DNA of 13,307 bases. It comes from Rhodobacteraceae bacterium UBA1957 (GTDB lineage Bacteria; Pseudomonadota; Alphaproteobacteria; Rhodobacterales; Rhodobacteraceae). Of this stretch, positions 1 through 6,733 are shown piece after piece (the first letter of the stretch is position 1; each line of letters begins with the position of its first letter). The DNA lies in assembly GCA_002336405.1 (NCBI GenBank), contig DDEJ01000084.1, positions 17,168-30,474 of the forward strand, written 5' to 3'. A program made the translations under genes and the position numbers. The notes under the pieces were generated by a model, which worked only from the letters and a program-made list of their open reading frames with translations, was not told the DNA's origin and ran no database searches.

Positions 1-463
1 AGCCCCCGCCAAAGCCCGGCCAATAACTGCTGTGGGTGTCCTCGACAATATAGAGGCCCCCATCAGAAAGCTGCGGCCACAGCGCGTTAAAACTTGCTTT
101 TTGCTGATACATCTTGTGACCACCATCATCAATGATGATATCAAAAGGGCCATGTGTAACAGCAATATTCTGCAAAAAAACATGATCGGACTGATCACCA
201 ATTTCAACCGCAATTCCGGGCACCTCAAAAGTTTTGCAGGCCGGATCGATATCGAGAAAGGTCAACCGGCTTGCCGCACCAAAATAATCTTGCCACATCT
301 TTATGGAGCCACCCTTCCAAACGCCAATTTCCAAAAAACTGATGTCTTGAGATCTCCAGGGGGCCAACAACCGGTGATAGACATCAAGATAATGGTCCAT
401 CTTGGTCATCAACTTGTCTTCAGTCAAAAGCAGGTAATCGCGAAAATAATTTCCTGAAGTCAT
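1..463 (-). CDS. class I SAM-dependent methyltransferase, 3' end cut by window edge
   Basis: Read on the minus strand from ATG at 463-461, this gives 154 residues and runs off the left edge. Seen: a Rossmann glycine motif FLEIGVWKGGS (about 43-53), an acidic strand end FLDIDP (69-74), IGDQSD (88-93), FDIIIDDGGH (107-116) and GGLYIVEDTHSSYWP (135-149). This pattern fits the small-molecule O-methyltransferase family related to TylF/macrocin O-methyltransferase and cephalosporin hydroxylase-like proteins, whose members use S-adenosylmethionine and often metal-binding acidic residues (the IDDGGH and VEDTH segments). The substrate cannot be told; sugar, polyketide or surface-polysaccharide methylation are all possible. 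It follows rplT on the same strand but beyond a terminator, so it is probably not expressed with the ribosomal genes. No strong ribosome binding site precedes the chosen start; Met19 or Met22 are alternatives. Confidence 0.8.
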   Translation of the reverse strand, partial: MTSGNYFRDYLLLTEDKLMTKMDHYLDVYHRLLAPWRSQDISFLEIGVWKGGSIKMWQDYFGAASRLTFLDIDPACKTFEVPGIAVEIGDQSDHVFLQNIAVTHGPFDIIIDDGGHKMYQQKASFNALWPQLSDGGLYIVEDTHSSYWPGFGGG

Positions 464-474
464 GCAATATCCAA

Positions 475-509
475 TAAAAAAAACCGCGCAAACAAATACG
501 CGGCTTTTC
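475..509 (-). terminator. Rho-independent terminator of rpmI-rplT
   Basis: On the minus strand the arms CCGCG (503-499) and CGCGG (488-484) form a stem that a G-U pair and A-U pairs extend. It closes a roughly 10-base loop and is followed by a run of eight T. It lies about 20 bases after the rplT stop. Because the flanks are A-rich on one side and T-rich on the other, it could also act weakly in the plus direction. Confidence 0.8.
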
Positions 510-527
510 TTACAATATTTTGGAACT

Positions 528-890
528 TTAGGCCAGTGCGGCCTGAGCCTTTACAACAATAGCCGTGAAGGCAGCTGGCTCATGCACCGCGAGATCAGCT
601 AGAACCTTGCGGTCCACTTCGATGCCGGCGAGCGTCAGCCCGTTAATAAAGCGTGAATACGTCAGCGCCTCATCGTGGGCGCGTACCGCCGCGTTGATCC
701 GCTGAATCCACAAGGCGCGGAAATTGCGCTTGCGGTTATGACGGTCGCGGGTCGCATATTGATTGGCCTTGTCGACCGCCTGTGCAGCAACCTTGAAGGT
801 GTTCTTGCGACGACCATAATAGCCTTTTGCCGCGGTGGTGATTTTCTTATGACGGGCGTGGGTAACGGTCCCACCTTTAACGCGTGACAT
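528..890 (-). CDS. rplT: 50S ribosomal protein L20
   Basis: The 120-residue product is a full-length L20. It starts [17 protein letters not shown] and has the strongly basic N-terminal extension ([17 protein letters not shown], about 23-39) that threads into 23S rRNA during early assembly of the large subunit, followed by the compact C-terminal domain with [18 protein letters not shown]. The ATG at 890 is preceded by GGAGG nine bases upstream, a strong ribosome binding site that settles the start. It is the second gene after rpmI, 14 bases downstream, the usual pairing. In enterobacteria and Bacillus L20 represses its own operon by binding the leader RNA; whether that holds here is unknown. 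A terminator follows at once. Confidence 0.98.
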   Translation of the reverse strand: MSRVKGGTVTHARHKKITTAAKGYYGRRKNTFKVAAQAVDKANQYATRDRHNRKRNFRALWIQRINAAVRAHDEALTYSRFINGLTLAGIEVDRKVLADLAVHEPAAFTAIVVKAQAALA

Positions 891-904
891 TGATCAAATC
901 CTCC

Positions 905-1105
905 TTAGCGCGAGTAGGGCATCATCGACTTGATGATTTTCTCATCAGGTGCCGACAGTGTGGTTGTTCCGCGCGCTGTGCGGATAAACTTGGTGCTGCG
1001 TTTGATCATACCGTGGCGCTTACCGGCCTGACCGGCCAACACGCGGCCACTGGCCGTCACTTTGAACCGCTTTTTGCAGCTCGATTTCGTCTTCATCTTG
1101 GGCAT
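905..1105 (-). CDS. rpmI: 50S ribosomal protein L35
   Basis: The 66-residue basic protein starts [22 protein letters not shown] and contains [20 protein letters not shown], the normal L35 sequence and length. It is a small late-assembling component of the large ribosomal subunit. GGAG lies six to seven bases before the ATG, confirming the start. It is the first gene of the rpmI-rplT pair on the minus strand and lies 138 bases downstream of pyk. That gap holds a plausible promoter, so the pair can probably be transcribed apart from pyk. In enterobacteria infC precedes rpmI; here pyk does, an arrangement I associate with Rhodobacterales. Confidence 0.98.
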   Translation of the reverse strand: MPKMKTKSSCKKRFKVTASGRVLAGQAGKRHGMIKRSTKFIRTARGTTTLSAPDEKIIKSMMPYSR

Positions 1106-1182
1106 TTCCGTCTCCTATCATTCAAAGTCGGTCTCTACACGGCTCGGCATGCCTCTGTGGCCGGACGTGCATACGAGCGCTT

Positions 1183-1211
1183 CGTATATGCCTGCCAGCC
1201 CGAACTGGCAA
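1183..1211 (-). promoter_or_regulatory. putative sigma-70 promoter of rpmI-rplT
   Basis: On the minus strand TTGCCA (1211-1206, five of six to consensus) is followed after exactly 17 bases by TATACG (1188-1183, four of six). Transcription would begin near 1176 and leave a leader of about 70 bases before rpmI. The -35 box overlaps one arm of a small stem-loop (TGCCAG 1193-1198 with CTGGCA 1205-1210). A second inverted repeat (ATACGA 1171-1176 with TCGTAT 1182-1187) covers the -10 and start point. Not tested experimentally. Confidence 0.45.
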
Positions 1212-1243
1212 GCCCAAAACAGACCACACCGCGTGTCCGACTG

Positions 1244-2689
1244 CTATTCAGAATCTGTGTCTGATAACAAACGTTCATCACAAGACGCCACCCGCAGGAT
1301 ATTGGTCGTGCCTTCGACGTTAAACGGCACCCCTGCGGTCACCACAATTTTATCGTCAGCCGTGCCATACCCTTGATCACGTGCCACTGTTACGGCAGCC
1401 ATAACCGCCATTTTAAAGCGGTGCACTGCTTCGACAAGCACACAGTGCGTGCCCCAGGTCAACGCCAACCGGCGCCCGGTATCAACCAGCGGTGAAAGCG
1501 CCAGAATGGGCACACTCGGACGTTCCCGAGCGGTCAAAAGTGCCGTGGTGCCCGATTGGGTGAAGCAACAGATCGCCTTGATATCGGCATTTTCGGCAAT
1601 CTCGCGCGCGGCTGAGACAATCCCGTCCGGGACCGTGATCCGCTCACGGCGGCGAGACGAATTCATGATCTCAGTATACGTTGGGTCGCCTTCCACTTCG
1701 ACGGCCACATTGTGCATGGTGGTAACCGCCTCGACCGGAAACGAACCTGCAGCAGACTCGGCCGAGAGCATAATCGCATCTGATCCCTCATAGATGGCAG
1801 TTGCAACATCTGACACCTCGGCCCGGGTCGGCATTGGCGAATCTATCATCGATTCAAGCATCTGGGTCGCCACGATAACAGGCTTGGCCGCCGCCCGGCA
1901 TTTGCGCACCATGCGCTTTTGCATCGGTGGTACGTTTTGCACTGGCAGTTCCACGCCAAGGTCACCACGCGCCACCATAATCCCGTCAGACACTGTCAAA
2001 ATTTCATCAAAATTTTCTATTGCTGCTGGTTTTTCGATCTTGGAAATCACAGCCGCACGGCCGGCGATCAATGCCTTTGCCTCGGTCACATCGCTGGGAC
2101 GTTGCACAAACGACAACGCCAACCAGTCAACCCCCAACTCACAAACAAATTCCAGATCTTTGAGATCTTTTTGCGACAGCGCCGCAAGAGGCAGAACCAC
2201 ATCCGGCACATTCACGCCTTTATGGTTGGAGATAACCCCGCCAGCAATAACCTTGCACTTGGCAAAATCAGTCCCGAATTCTTCGACCAAAAGACGGATT
2301 TTCCCATCATTCACCAGCAGATGTGCACCCACTTCAAGCGCCGAGAAAATCTCGCGGTGCGGCAGACAAACCCGATCAACATCACCTTCGCGCGGGTCCA
2401 GATCCAACTGGAAAGACGCGCCCTCAATCAGTGTCTCCTGACCGTTTGCAAAAGTACCAACGCGCAGTTTTGGGCCTTGAAGATCAGCGAGAATGGCAAT
2501 CGGACTTGCCAGTTCTTTTTCAATTTCACGAATGATACGGTGGCGGTCGCGAATTTCGGCATGGCTGCCATGGCTCATATTCAAGCGAAACACATCTGCA
2601 CCAGCCTGATGCAAGTCTTTTATCACGTCATAGGTGCTAGAGGCCGGCCCCAATGTCGCAACAATTTTTACTTTTCTCAGATGTCTCAT
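1244..2689 (-). CDS. pyk: pyruvate kinase
   Basis: This enzyme converts phosphoenolpyruvate and ADP to pyruvate and ATP, the last step of glycolysis and of the Entner-Doudoroff route, in the cytoplasm. From the chosen start it has 481 residues, the usual length. Motifs seen: KIVATLGPASS (8-18), FRLNMSHG (34-41), DLQGPKLRVG (69-78), the catalytic-lysine segment ISKIEKPAAIENFDEI, the metal-binding segment MVARGDLGVELP, ATQMLESM, and the C-terminal domain with CCFTQSGTTALLTARERP. I chose the ATG at 2689 rather than the one 18 bases upstream because AGGAGA lies at 2702-2697, eight bases before it, inside the longer reading. It is upstream of rpmI-rplT on the same strand. A palindrome just upstream (2717-2730) suggests repression by a LacI-family carbon regulator. 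Confidence 0.97.
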   Translation of the reverse strand: MRHLRKVKIVATLGPASSTYDVIKDLHQAGADVFRLNMSHGSHAEIRDRHRIIREIEKELASPIAILADLQGPKLRVGTFANGQETLIEGASFQLDLDPREGDVDRVCLPHREIFSALEVGAHLLVNDGKIRLLVEEFGTDFAKCKVIAGGVISNHKGVNVPDVVLPLAALSQKDLKDLEFVCELGVDWLALSFVQRPSDVTEAKALIAGRAAVISKIEKPAAIENFDEILTVSDGIMVARGDLGVELPVQNVPPMQKRMVRKCRAAAKPVIVATQMLESMIDSPMPTRAEVSDVATAIYEGSDAIMLSAESAAGSFPVEAVTTMHNVAVEVEGDPTYTEIMNSSRRRERITVPDGIVSAAREIAENADIKAICCFTQSGTTALLTARERPSVPILALSPLVDTGRRLALTWGTHCVLVEAVHRFKMAVMAAVTVARDQGYGTADDKIVVTAGVPFNVEGTTNILRVASCDERLLSDTDSE

Positions 2690-2716
2690 TCCGCTGTCTC
2701 CTGCCATTTCGGTTCA

Positions 2717-2730
2717 TGTTATCGCTAACA
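2717..2730. promoter_or_regulatory. LacI-type operator-like palindrome upstream of pyk
   Basis: TGTTATCGCTAACA matches its own reverse complement at 12 of 14 positions around a central CG. This is the form typical of LacI-family operators. It lies 28 bases upstream of the pyk start. A weak promoter on the minus strand, TTGATT (2768-2763) and GATACA (2743-2738) with 19-base spacing, would place the palindrome at or just after the transcription start, where a bound protein would repress. CceR of Rhodobacter sphaeroides and PckR of Sinorhizobium, LacI-family regulators of central carbon metabolism, are candidate binders. That link is inference. Confidence 0.5.
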
Positions 2731-3109
2731 ATTCGTGTGTATCTGCTCTATCGCAGGCCTTTAATCAATCTCTATAATGACTATTTTACAAACCTACTGC
2801 CCTAATGGAACGCCCCGTTGATTATACAAAGACACCATCGCGGTCCAGTCTATGACTGCGCAGATGCGACCATACGGCCAGGGCTGCGTTGTTTAAACAC
2901 GCCCAAATCCGAACACAGGCAAGCCGAATTTGCTGCACCTGCAAGGTCTTAAACATTCAAACACCGATAAGGCAAATAAATGCTTTGAGCGTGTGTCCAC
3001 GCAACCAACCCGCAACATCAAGCCTGTCGACAGATTGTTATGAACTCAGTACGATCTGTTTCTCAGGCGCGGCTTATGTTAAAAAGTAGCAAGACATCAG
3101 GAGAGCTCC
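2731..3109. other. gene-free stretch between pyk and the DUF1244 gene
   Basis: Six-frame reading gives only short open stretches without a recognisable family, start or codon pattern. Apart from the pyk promoter and operator at its left end, I see no tRNA, strong hairpin or repeat. The right end supplies the ribosome binding site AGGAGA (3100-3105) for the next gene. It is unusually long for this compact region and may be the scar of a lost gene, but I could not recognise one. Confidence 0.5.
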
Positions 3110-3430
3110 ATGGACAAACAGACAAAAATCGAACTTGAAGCCGCTGCCTTTCGGCAATTGCAAACACATCTTATGCAAAACCGCAAAGACGTACAAAATA
3201 TTGACTTGATGAACCTGGCAGGCTTCTGCCGCAACTGTTTATCGCGCTGGTATCAAGAAGCCGCTCAAGCGCACGGCATTACCATGTCGAAAGACGCCGC
3301 CCGCGAAAGTTTCTACGGCATGAGCATGGCGCAATGGAGAGCACAGCATCAAACCGAGACTTCTCCAACCCAGAAACAGAGCTTTGACAAAGCTTTTGCG
3401 GAAAACGTTTCCCCCGCCTCAAAACCTTAA
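3110..3430 (+). CDS. DUF1244 family protein
   Basis: The 106-residue product matches the small DUF1244 family of alphaproteobacteria and gammaproteobacteria. The conserved core DVQNIDLMNLAGFCRNCLSRWY (about 27-48) includes a CxxC pair, followed by GITMSKDAARESFYGMSMAQWRAQHQ. The family has a solved all-alpha structure but no established function. The C-terminal 25 residues (TETSPTQKQSFDKAF onward) are a low-complexity tail beyond the domain. AGGAGA lies about six bases before the ATG, fixing the start. The gene stands alone on the plus strand, convergent with the aminotransferase gene 70 bases away. No function should be assigned. Confidence 0.92.
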   Translation: MDKQTKIELEAAAFRQLQTHLMQNRKDVQNIDLMNLAGFCRNCLSRWYQEAAQAHGITMSKDAARESFYGMSMAQWRAQHQTETSPTQKQSFDKAFAENVSPASKP

Positions 3431-3500
3431 AAGACGACCCGGGCTACAACGGCGCGGATACGGGAGAACCAAAGGCCGTAAACTTGATCAGCTCGCATGT

Positions 3501-4364
3501 TCAAATTGCGACTTTGCGCGTTTCCTCAAGGTATACTTCGCGCAGGCGGGTCGCCAGCGGCCCGGGCACACCCTGTCCCAAGGAAACCCCATCAATTTCG
3601 ACAACCGGCATCACAAAGGTACTGGCCGAAGTGATGAACGCCTCGTCAGCCAGTTGGGCTTCGGCGAGCGTAAAGCTGCGTTCCTCAACCTCCATCTGCA
3701 CCTCTTGGGCAAATCGCAGAACCGCCGCGCGGGTGATACCATGCAGAATTTCTGTACCGAGGTGGCGGGTAATAATTTTGCCGTCTTTGATAATATACGC
3801 GTTATTACTGGTACCCTCGGTGACAAAGCCATCCTCGATCATCCACGCATCATCTGCACCAGCTTTTTTGGCCATCATCTTACCCATCGATGGATAGAGC
3901 AGCTGCACCGTTTTGATATCGCGCCGACCCCAACGGAGGTCGTCAATACTGATCACTTTGATGCCTTTTTTCGCTACCGGGCTATCGGCCAGACCCGGTT
4001 TGTTTTGGGTAAACAAAACCAATGTCGGTGCAGTTTGGTCCGGGTCGGGAAAGGCAAAATCACGATCTTCAGGCGCCCCCCGGGTGATTTGTAAATAGAT
4101 CAATCCCTCGTTGATGTTGTTGCGGGTCACCAACTCACGGTGAATGCTTAGCAAATCATCCATCGTGACAGGGCTGACCATATCCAATTCGCCCAAGGAC
4201 CGTTCAAGCCGCTTGGCATGGCCGGCAAAGTCAATCAATTTACCATCCAGAACGCTAGTCACCTCGTAAACGCCATCCGCCATGAGAAAGCCACGGTCAA
4301 AAATTGAAACTTTGGCCTCTGTTTCAGGCAGGTAATCGCCATTCAAATAAACGGTTCTAGTCAT
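3501..4364 (-). CDS. class IV PLP aminotransferase, D-amino-acid transaminase type
   Basis: The predicted enzyme moves the amino group between D-amino acids and 2-oxo acids with pyridoxal phosphate. From the ATG at 4364 it has 287 residues, the normal length; a longer reading starts at 4391, but AAGGA lies about ten bases before the inner ATG and the family begins at its VYLNG. Seen: FDRGFLMADGVYE (22-34, with Tyr33), YLQITRG (90-96), WGRRDIK with the Schiff-base Lys151, and VTEGTSNNAYI for cofactor phosphate binding. In Bacillus D-amino-acid transaminase an Arg-x-His pair binds the substrate carboxylate; here the matching stretch is R101-D-F, so the His is absent. It is the last gene of a three-gene minus-strand run after dgcN and dgcA, which supports D-amino acid catabolism. 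A branched-chain or 4-amino-4-deoxychorismate enzyme is less likely but not excluded. Confidence 0.88.
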   Translation of the reverse strand: MTRTVYLNGDYLPETEAKVSIFDRGFLMADGVYEVTSVLDGKLIDFAGHAKRLERSLGELDMVSPVTMDDLLSIHRELVTRNNINEGLIYLQITRGAPEDRDFAFPDPDQTAPTLVLFTQNKPGLADSPVAKKGIKVISIDDLRWGRRDIKTVQLLYPSMGKMMAKKAGADDAWMIEDGFVTEGTSNNAYIIKDGKIITRHLGTEILHGITRAAVLRFAQEVQMEVEERSFTLAEAQLADEAFITSASTFVMPVVEIDGVSLGQGVPGPLATRLREVYLEETRKVAI

Positions 4365-4428
4365 CGGGAGGTCTTCCTTTCGATCTGTCATAAATCTGTC
4401 TGCTCAAGCTGTCCGCACAGGAATTAAG

Positions 4429-5394
4429 CTAACCCCAAAGCGCCGCCTCGGGCGGATAAACTCCACGGCTATCATAGCCCAACACTTGATCGCGGTCTTC
4501 TGACAGAAGCAGCGGCGCGTCAAGGTCTGTCACTGCCGCACCCTGCGCCACCAATGTTGCGGGCGCCATTGCCAGAGATGATCCCATCATACAGCCCATC
4601 ATCACGCCGTAGCCTTCCGCCAAAGCCATCTGGCGCAGCGCCAAAGCTTCAGTCAGACCACCAGTTTTATCAAGCTTGATATTCACCATATCGTATTTTC
4701 CACGCAATTGTGGCAGGCTGGCACGGTCGTGACAACTTTCATCGGCACAAACTGGTACCGGCCGCGCCATGCCCAAAAGAGCATCATCGTCACCGGCAGG
4801 CACGGGCTGCTCTACCAAGGCGACGCCAAGCTGCAGAAGATGCGGAGCCAGATCAGTATAGACCTCGGCGCTCCAGCCTTCATTGGCGTCGACAATGATC
4901 TTGGTGTCGGGCGCACCGGCCCGTACCGCTTGCAAGCGCGGCATATCATCCGCGGTACCAAGTTTTATTTTCAACAGCGGGCGGTGGGCGTGTTTGGCAG
5001 CCTCTGCACGCATTTTTTCGGGCGTATCAAGCGACAGCGTGTAAGCAGTCAGTTCCGGACCCGGCACCGAAAGTCCCGCCAGTTGCCAGACCCGCCGACC
5101 GGTCTGTTTTGCCTCGAGATCCCACAGCGCGCAGTCAACCGCATTGCGTGCGGCTCCGGCAGGCATTAGATCCTGAAGCGCGTCACGGCCGATCCCATCG
5201 GGCAGCGCCGTGATCAATGCGGTCACATTTTCAAGGGTTTCGCCATAGCGCGCATAGGGCACACATTCGCCCCATCCCGTTGCGCCACCGCGTGTCACCC
5301 GTACCGTTAACACGTTTATTTCGCTGCGCGACCCACGCGAGATCGTGAAAACCTGCGCCAATTTAAACCGGTCATGCGTTACCGAAATTGTCAT
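4429..5394 (-). CDS. dgcA: N-acetyl-D-glutamate racemase DgcA (enolase superfamily)
   Basis: The 321-residue protein belongs to the muconate-lactonizing/dipeptide-epimerase branch of the enolase superfamily. It has an N-terminal capping domain with SRGSRSEINVLTVRV and WGECVPYARYGET (41-53), then the barrel with KIK (142-144), metal ligands Asp169 (VDANEGW), Glu195 (VEQPV) and Asp218 (CADES), and the second catalytic lysine in NIKLDKTGG (Lys240). All acid-base and metal residues are present. Its neighbour dgcN identifies it as DgcA, which in marine Proteobacteria converts N-acetyl-D-glutamate to N-acetyl-L-glutamate. AGAGG lies about eight bases before the ATG. It is 68 bases after dgcN and 64 bases before the aminotransferase, consistent with one operon. 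Without that context it would be called L-Ala-D/L-Glu epimerase. Confidence 0.88.
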   Translation of the reverse strand: MTISVTHDRFKLAQVFTISRGSRSEINVLTVRVTRGGATGWGECVPYARYGETLENVTALITALPDGIGRDALQDLMPAGAARNAVDCALWDLEAKQTGRRVWQLAGLSVPGPELTAYTLSLDTPEKMRAEAAKHAHRPLLKIKLGTADDMPRLQAVRAGAPDTKIIVDANEGWSAEVYTDLAPHLLQLGVALVEQPVPAGDDDALLGMARPVPVCADESCHDRASLPQLRGKYDMVNIKLDKTGGLTEALALRQMALAEGYGVMMGCMMGSSLAMAPATLVAQGAAVTDLDAPLLLSEDRDQVLGYDSRGVYPPEAALWG

Positions 5395-5425
5395 ATCACT
5401 GACCTCTTTATCTTCATCCTTTGTC

Positions 5426-5446
5426 AGACTGCACTTCTCACAGTCT
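5426..5446. other. intercistronic stem-loop between dgcN and dgcA
   Basis: AGACTG (5426-5431) and CAGTCT (5441-5446) form a perfect six-base stem around a nine-base loop in the 68-base gap. In the operon's minus-strand RNA no U run follows, so it is not a terminator there; on the plus strand TTTTAT follows. It may stabilise mRNA ends or be incidental. Confidence 0.35.
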
Positions 5447-5462
5447 TTTATATCAGCTCATC

Positions 5463-6467
5463 TTATCCCACTGCGGCAAGCGCGTCGACCAAACGCTCGG
5501 CGCCATGGCGGAACGGATCCACTGCGGGCAGGCCAAGTTCTGCCTCTACGGTCGCCAGATAGGTTTTTGCCTCTGCCTCGCTCAGGTGCTGCGTATTGAC
5601 CGAAATGCCAACCACTTGACAGGCCGGATTGGCAACTTTCGCCAAGCTCAGCGCCAGATCGCGCACCGCAGCCATGCTGGGCAATTGATACCCGGGCAAA
5701 CCGCGCATATGGTCACGGGTGGGCTCATGACACAGCACTAAAGCATCGGGCTGCCCACCATGGATCAGCGCCAGCGTCACACCCGAATACGATACATGAA
5801 ACAAGCTGCCCTGGCCCTCTATGATATCCCAGTGGTCTGGGTCATTATCAGGGCTCAGATGTTCAATTGAACCGGCCATGAAATCGGCGATCACCGCATC
5901 CAGAGGGACACCGCCACCGGTGATCAAGATCCCGGTCTGACCGGTCGCACGGAAAGTTGATTTCATGCCGCGGGCCCGCATCTCTGCGTCAACCGCCAGG
6001 GCCGTATACATCTTGCCCACCGAGCAATCTGTCCCAACAGCGAGCATGCGTTTACCAGTGCGAGGCACACCATTTGCGATAGGATATTCCTCGGTTGGGA
6101 CCCGCACATCAAACAAGCGACGTCCTTGCGCATTGGCAACGGCGACCAAATCGGGTTCATCCCGCAAAAGGTTGTGCAGACCAGAGGCAATATCAAATCC
6201 TGCGTCAAGCGCTGCCACAAGAACCTCTTTCCAAGCTGCAGAAATAACGCCACCACGATTTGCCACACCGATCACCAGCGTTTTGGCGCCAGCCGCTTTG
6301 GCCTGATCAAGCGTCATGTCGGCCAAGCCCAAGTCGGCATTGCAGCCCGCCATACGGAACTGCGCGACCGCATTTTCAGGTCGCCAGTCTTTAATACCTT
6401 GAGCAACTTTAGCGGCTAATTGATCCGGCGCGTCGCCGAGGAAGAGAAGATAGGGAGTTTTGATCAT
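5463..6467 (-). CDS. dgcN: D-glutamate N-acetyltransferase DgcN (DUF1611 family)
   Basis: From the ATG at 6467 this is 334 residues, starting MIKTPYLLFLGDAPDQLAAK as in the family. Two more ATGs lie upstream in frame (6479 and the 6512 region), but GAGG about ten bases before 6467 and family length favour the inner one. Seen: the N-terminal DUF1611_N Rossmann-like domain (about 1-135) and a C-terminal P-loop domain with GTDCSVGKM (145-153), ATGQTGILITGGGVPLDAV, and IIEGQGSLFHVSYSGVTLAL. In marine Proteobacteria DgcN N-acetylates D-glutamate, the first step of a catabolic route completed by DgcA. It is the first gene of dgcN-dgcA-aminotransferase and has a strong AT-rich promoter upstream. The P-loop suggests nucleotide or CoA-phosphate binding; how it serves acetyl transfer is not evident from sequence. 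Confidence 0.9.
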   Translation of the reverse strand: MIKTPYLLFLGDAPDQLAAKVAQGIKDWRPENAVAQFRMAGCNADLGLADMTLDQAKAAGAKTLVIGVANRGGVISAAWKEVLVAALDAGFDIASGLHNLLRDEPDLVAVANAQGRRLFDVRVPTEEYPIANGVPRTGKRMLAVGTDCSVGKMYTALAVDAEMRARGMKSTFRATGQTGILITGGGVPLDAVIADFMAGSIEHLSPDNDPDHWDIIEGQGSLFHVSYSGVTLALIHGGQPDALVLCHEPTRDHMRGLPGYQLPSMAAVRDLALSLAKVANPACQVVGISVNTQHLSEAEAKTYLATVEAELGLPAVDPFRHGAERLVDALAAVG

Positions 6468-6521
6468 CGAATCCAGCCTCATAAAATTTCGAACCAAAGC
6501 ATCGAACATCACAAACGAAAT

Positions 6522-6536
6522 TGATTTGCAAAATCA
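6522..6536. promoter_or_regulatory. palindrome at the dgcN transcription start, candidate operator
   Basis: TGATTTGCAAAATCA has perfect six-base arms (TGATTT and AAATCA) around GCA. It covers the transcription start predicted from the promoter at 6542-6570. A protein bound there would block dgcN transcription. The cognate regulator is not evident; the GntR regulator in this window is over 4 kb away. Confidence 0.4.
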
Positions 6537-6541
6537 TCGTT

Positions 6542-6570
6542 ATTTTAAATATTTTGTGAATATAATTCAA
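6542..6570 (-). promoter_or_regulatory. putative sigma-70 promoter of dgcN operon
   Basis: On the minus strand TTGAAT (6570-6565) and TAAAAT (6547-6542, five of six to consensus) are separated by exactly 17 bases in very AT-rich DNA. Transcription would start near 6535, leaving a leader of about 68 bases before dgcN. Confidence 0.55.
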
Positions 6571-6613
6571 ACTTTTAATATATTTATAGTAGGAAATTCT
6601 ATTTATTTGTTTA

Positions 6614-6644
6614 TTGACAGCTAAAACCACCAAAACTGGATACT
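6614..6644 (+). promoter_or_regulatory. putative promoter of mcl1
   Basis: A perfect TTGACA (6614-6619) is followed after 19 bases by GATACT (6639-6644, four of six). The spacing is longer than ideal. The start would be near 6651, giving an 80-base leader that contains the palindrome at 6697-6708. Confidence 0.4.
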
Positions 6645-6696
6645 GCAAGTGCCAAGACCCCTTGCAGACAGATTAGTAATTTAATAACCATACTAA

Positions 6697-6708
6697 ACGT
6701 TTAAACGT
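6697..6708. promoter_or_regulatory. perfect 12-bp palindrome upstream of mcl1
   Basis: ACGTTTAAACGT is identical to its reverse complement. It lies 25 bases before the mcl1 ATG in the divergent dgcN/mcl1 region. Size and position suit a regulator site, but no matching regulator is identified and one copy only was seen here. Confidence 0.4.
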
Positions 6709-6733
6709 CAAATAATTACCGAAAGAACCCGTT

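Noticed and set aside
32..457. Plus-strand open frame of 141 codons at the left edge
   Set aside because: It is antisense to the methyltransferase, whose motifs are clear on the minus strand; the plus reading has no recognised domain.
1794..2728. Long plus-strand open frames across pyk (215 and 269 codons)
   Set aside because: They lie antisense to an unmistakable pyruvate kinase and have low-complexity or unstructured composition.
3384..4094. Plus-strand open frame of 236 codons
   Set aside because: It overlaps the end of the DUF1244 gene and is antisense to the aminotransferase with its conserved lysine and phosphate-binding motifs.
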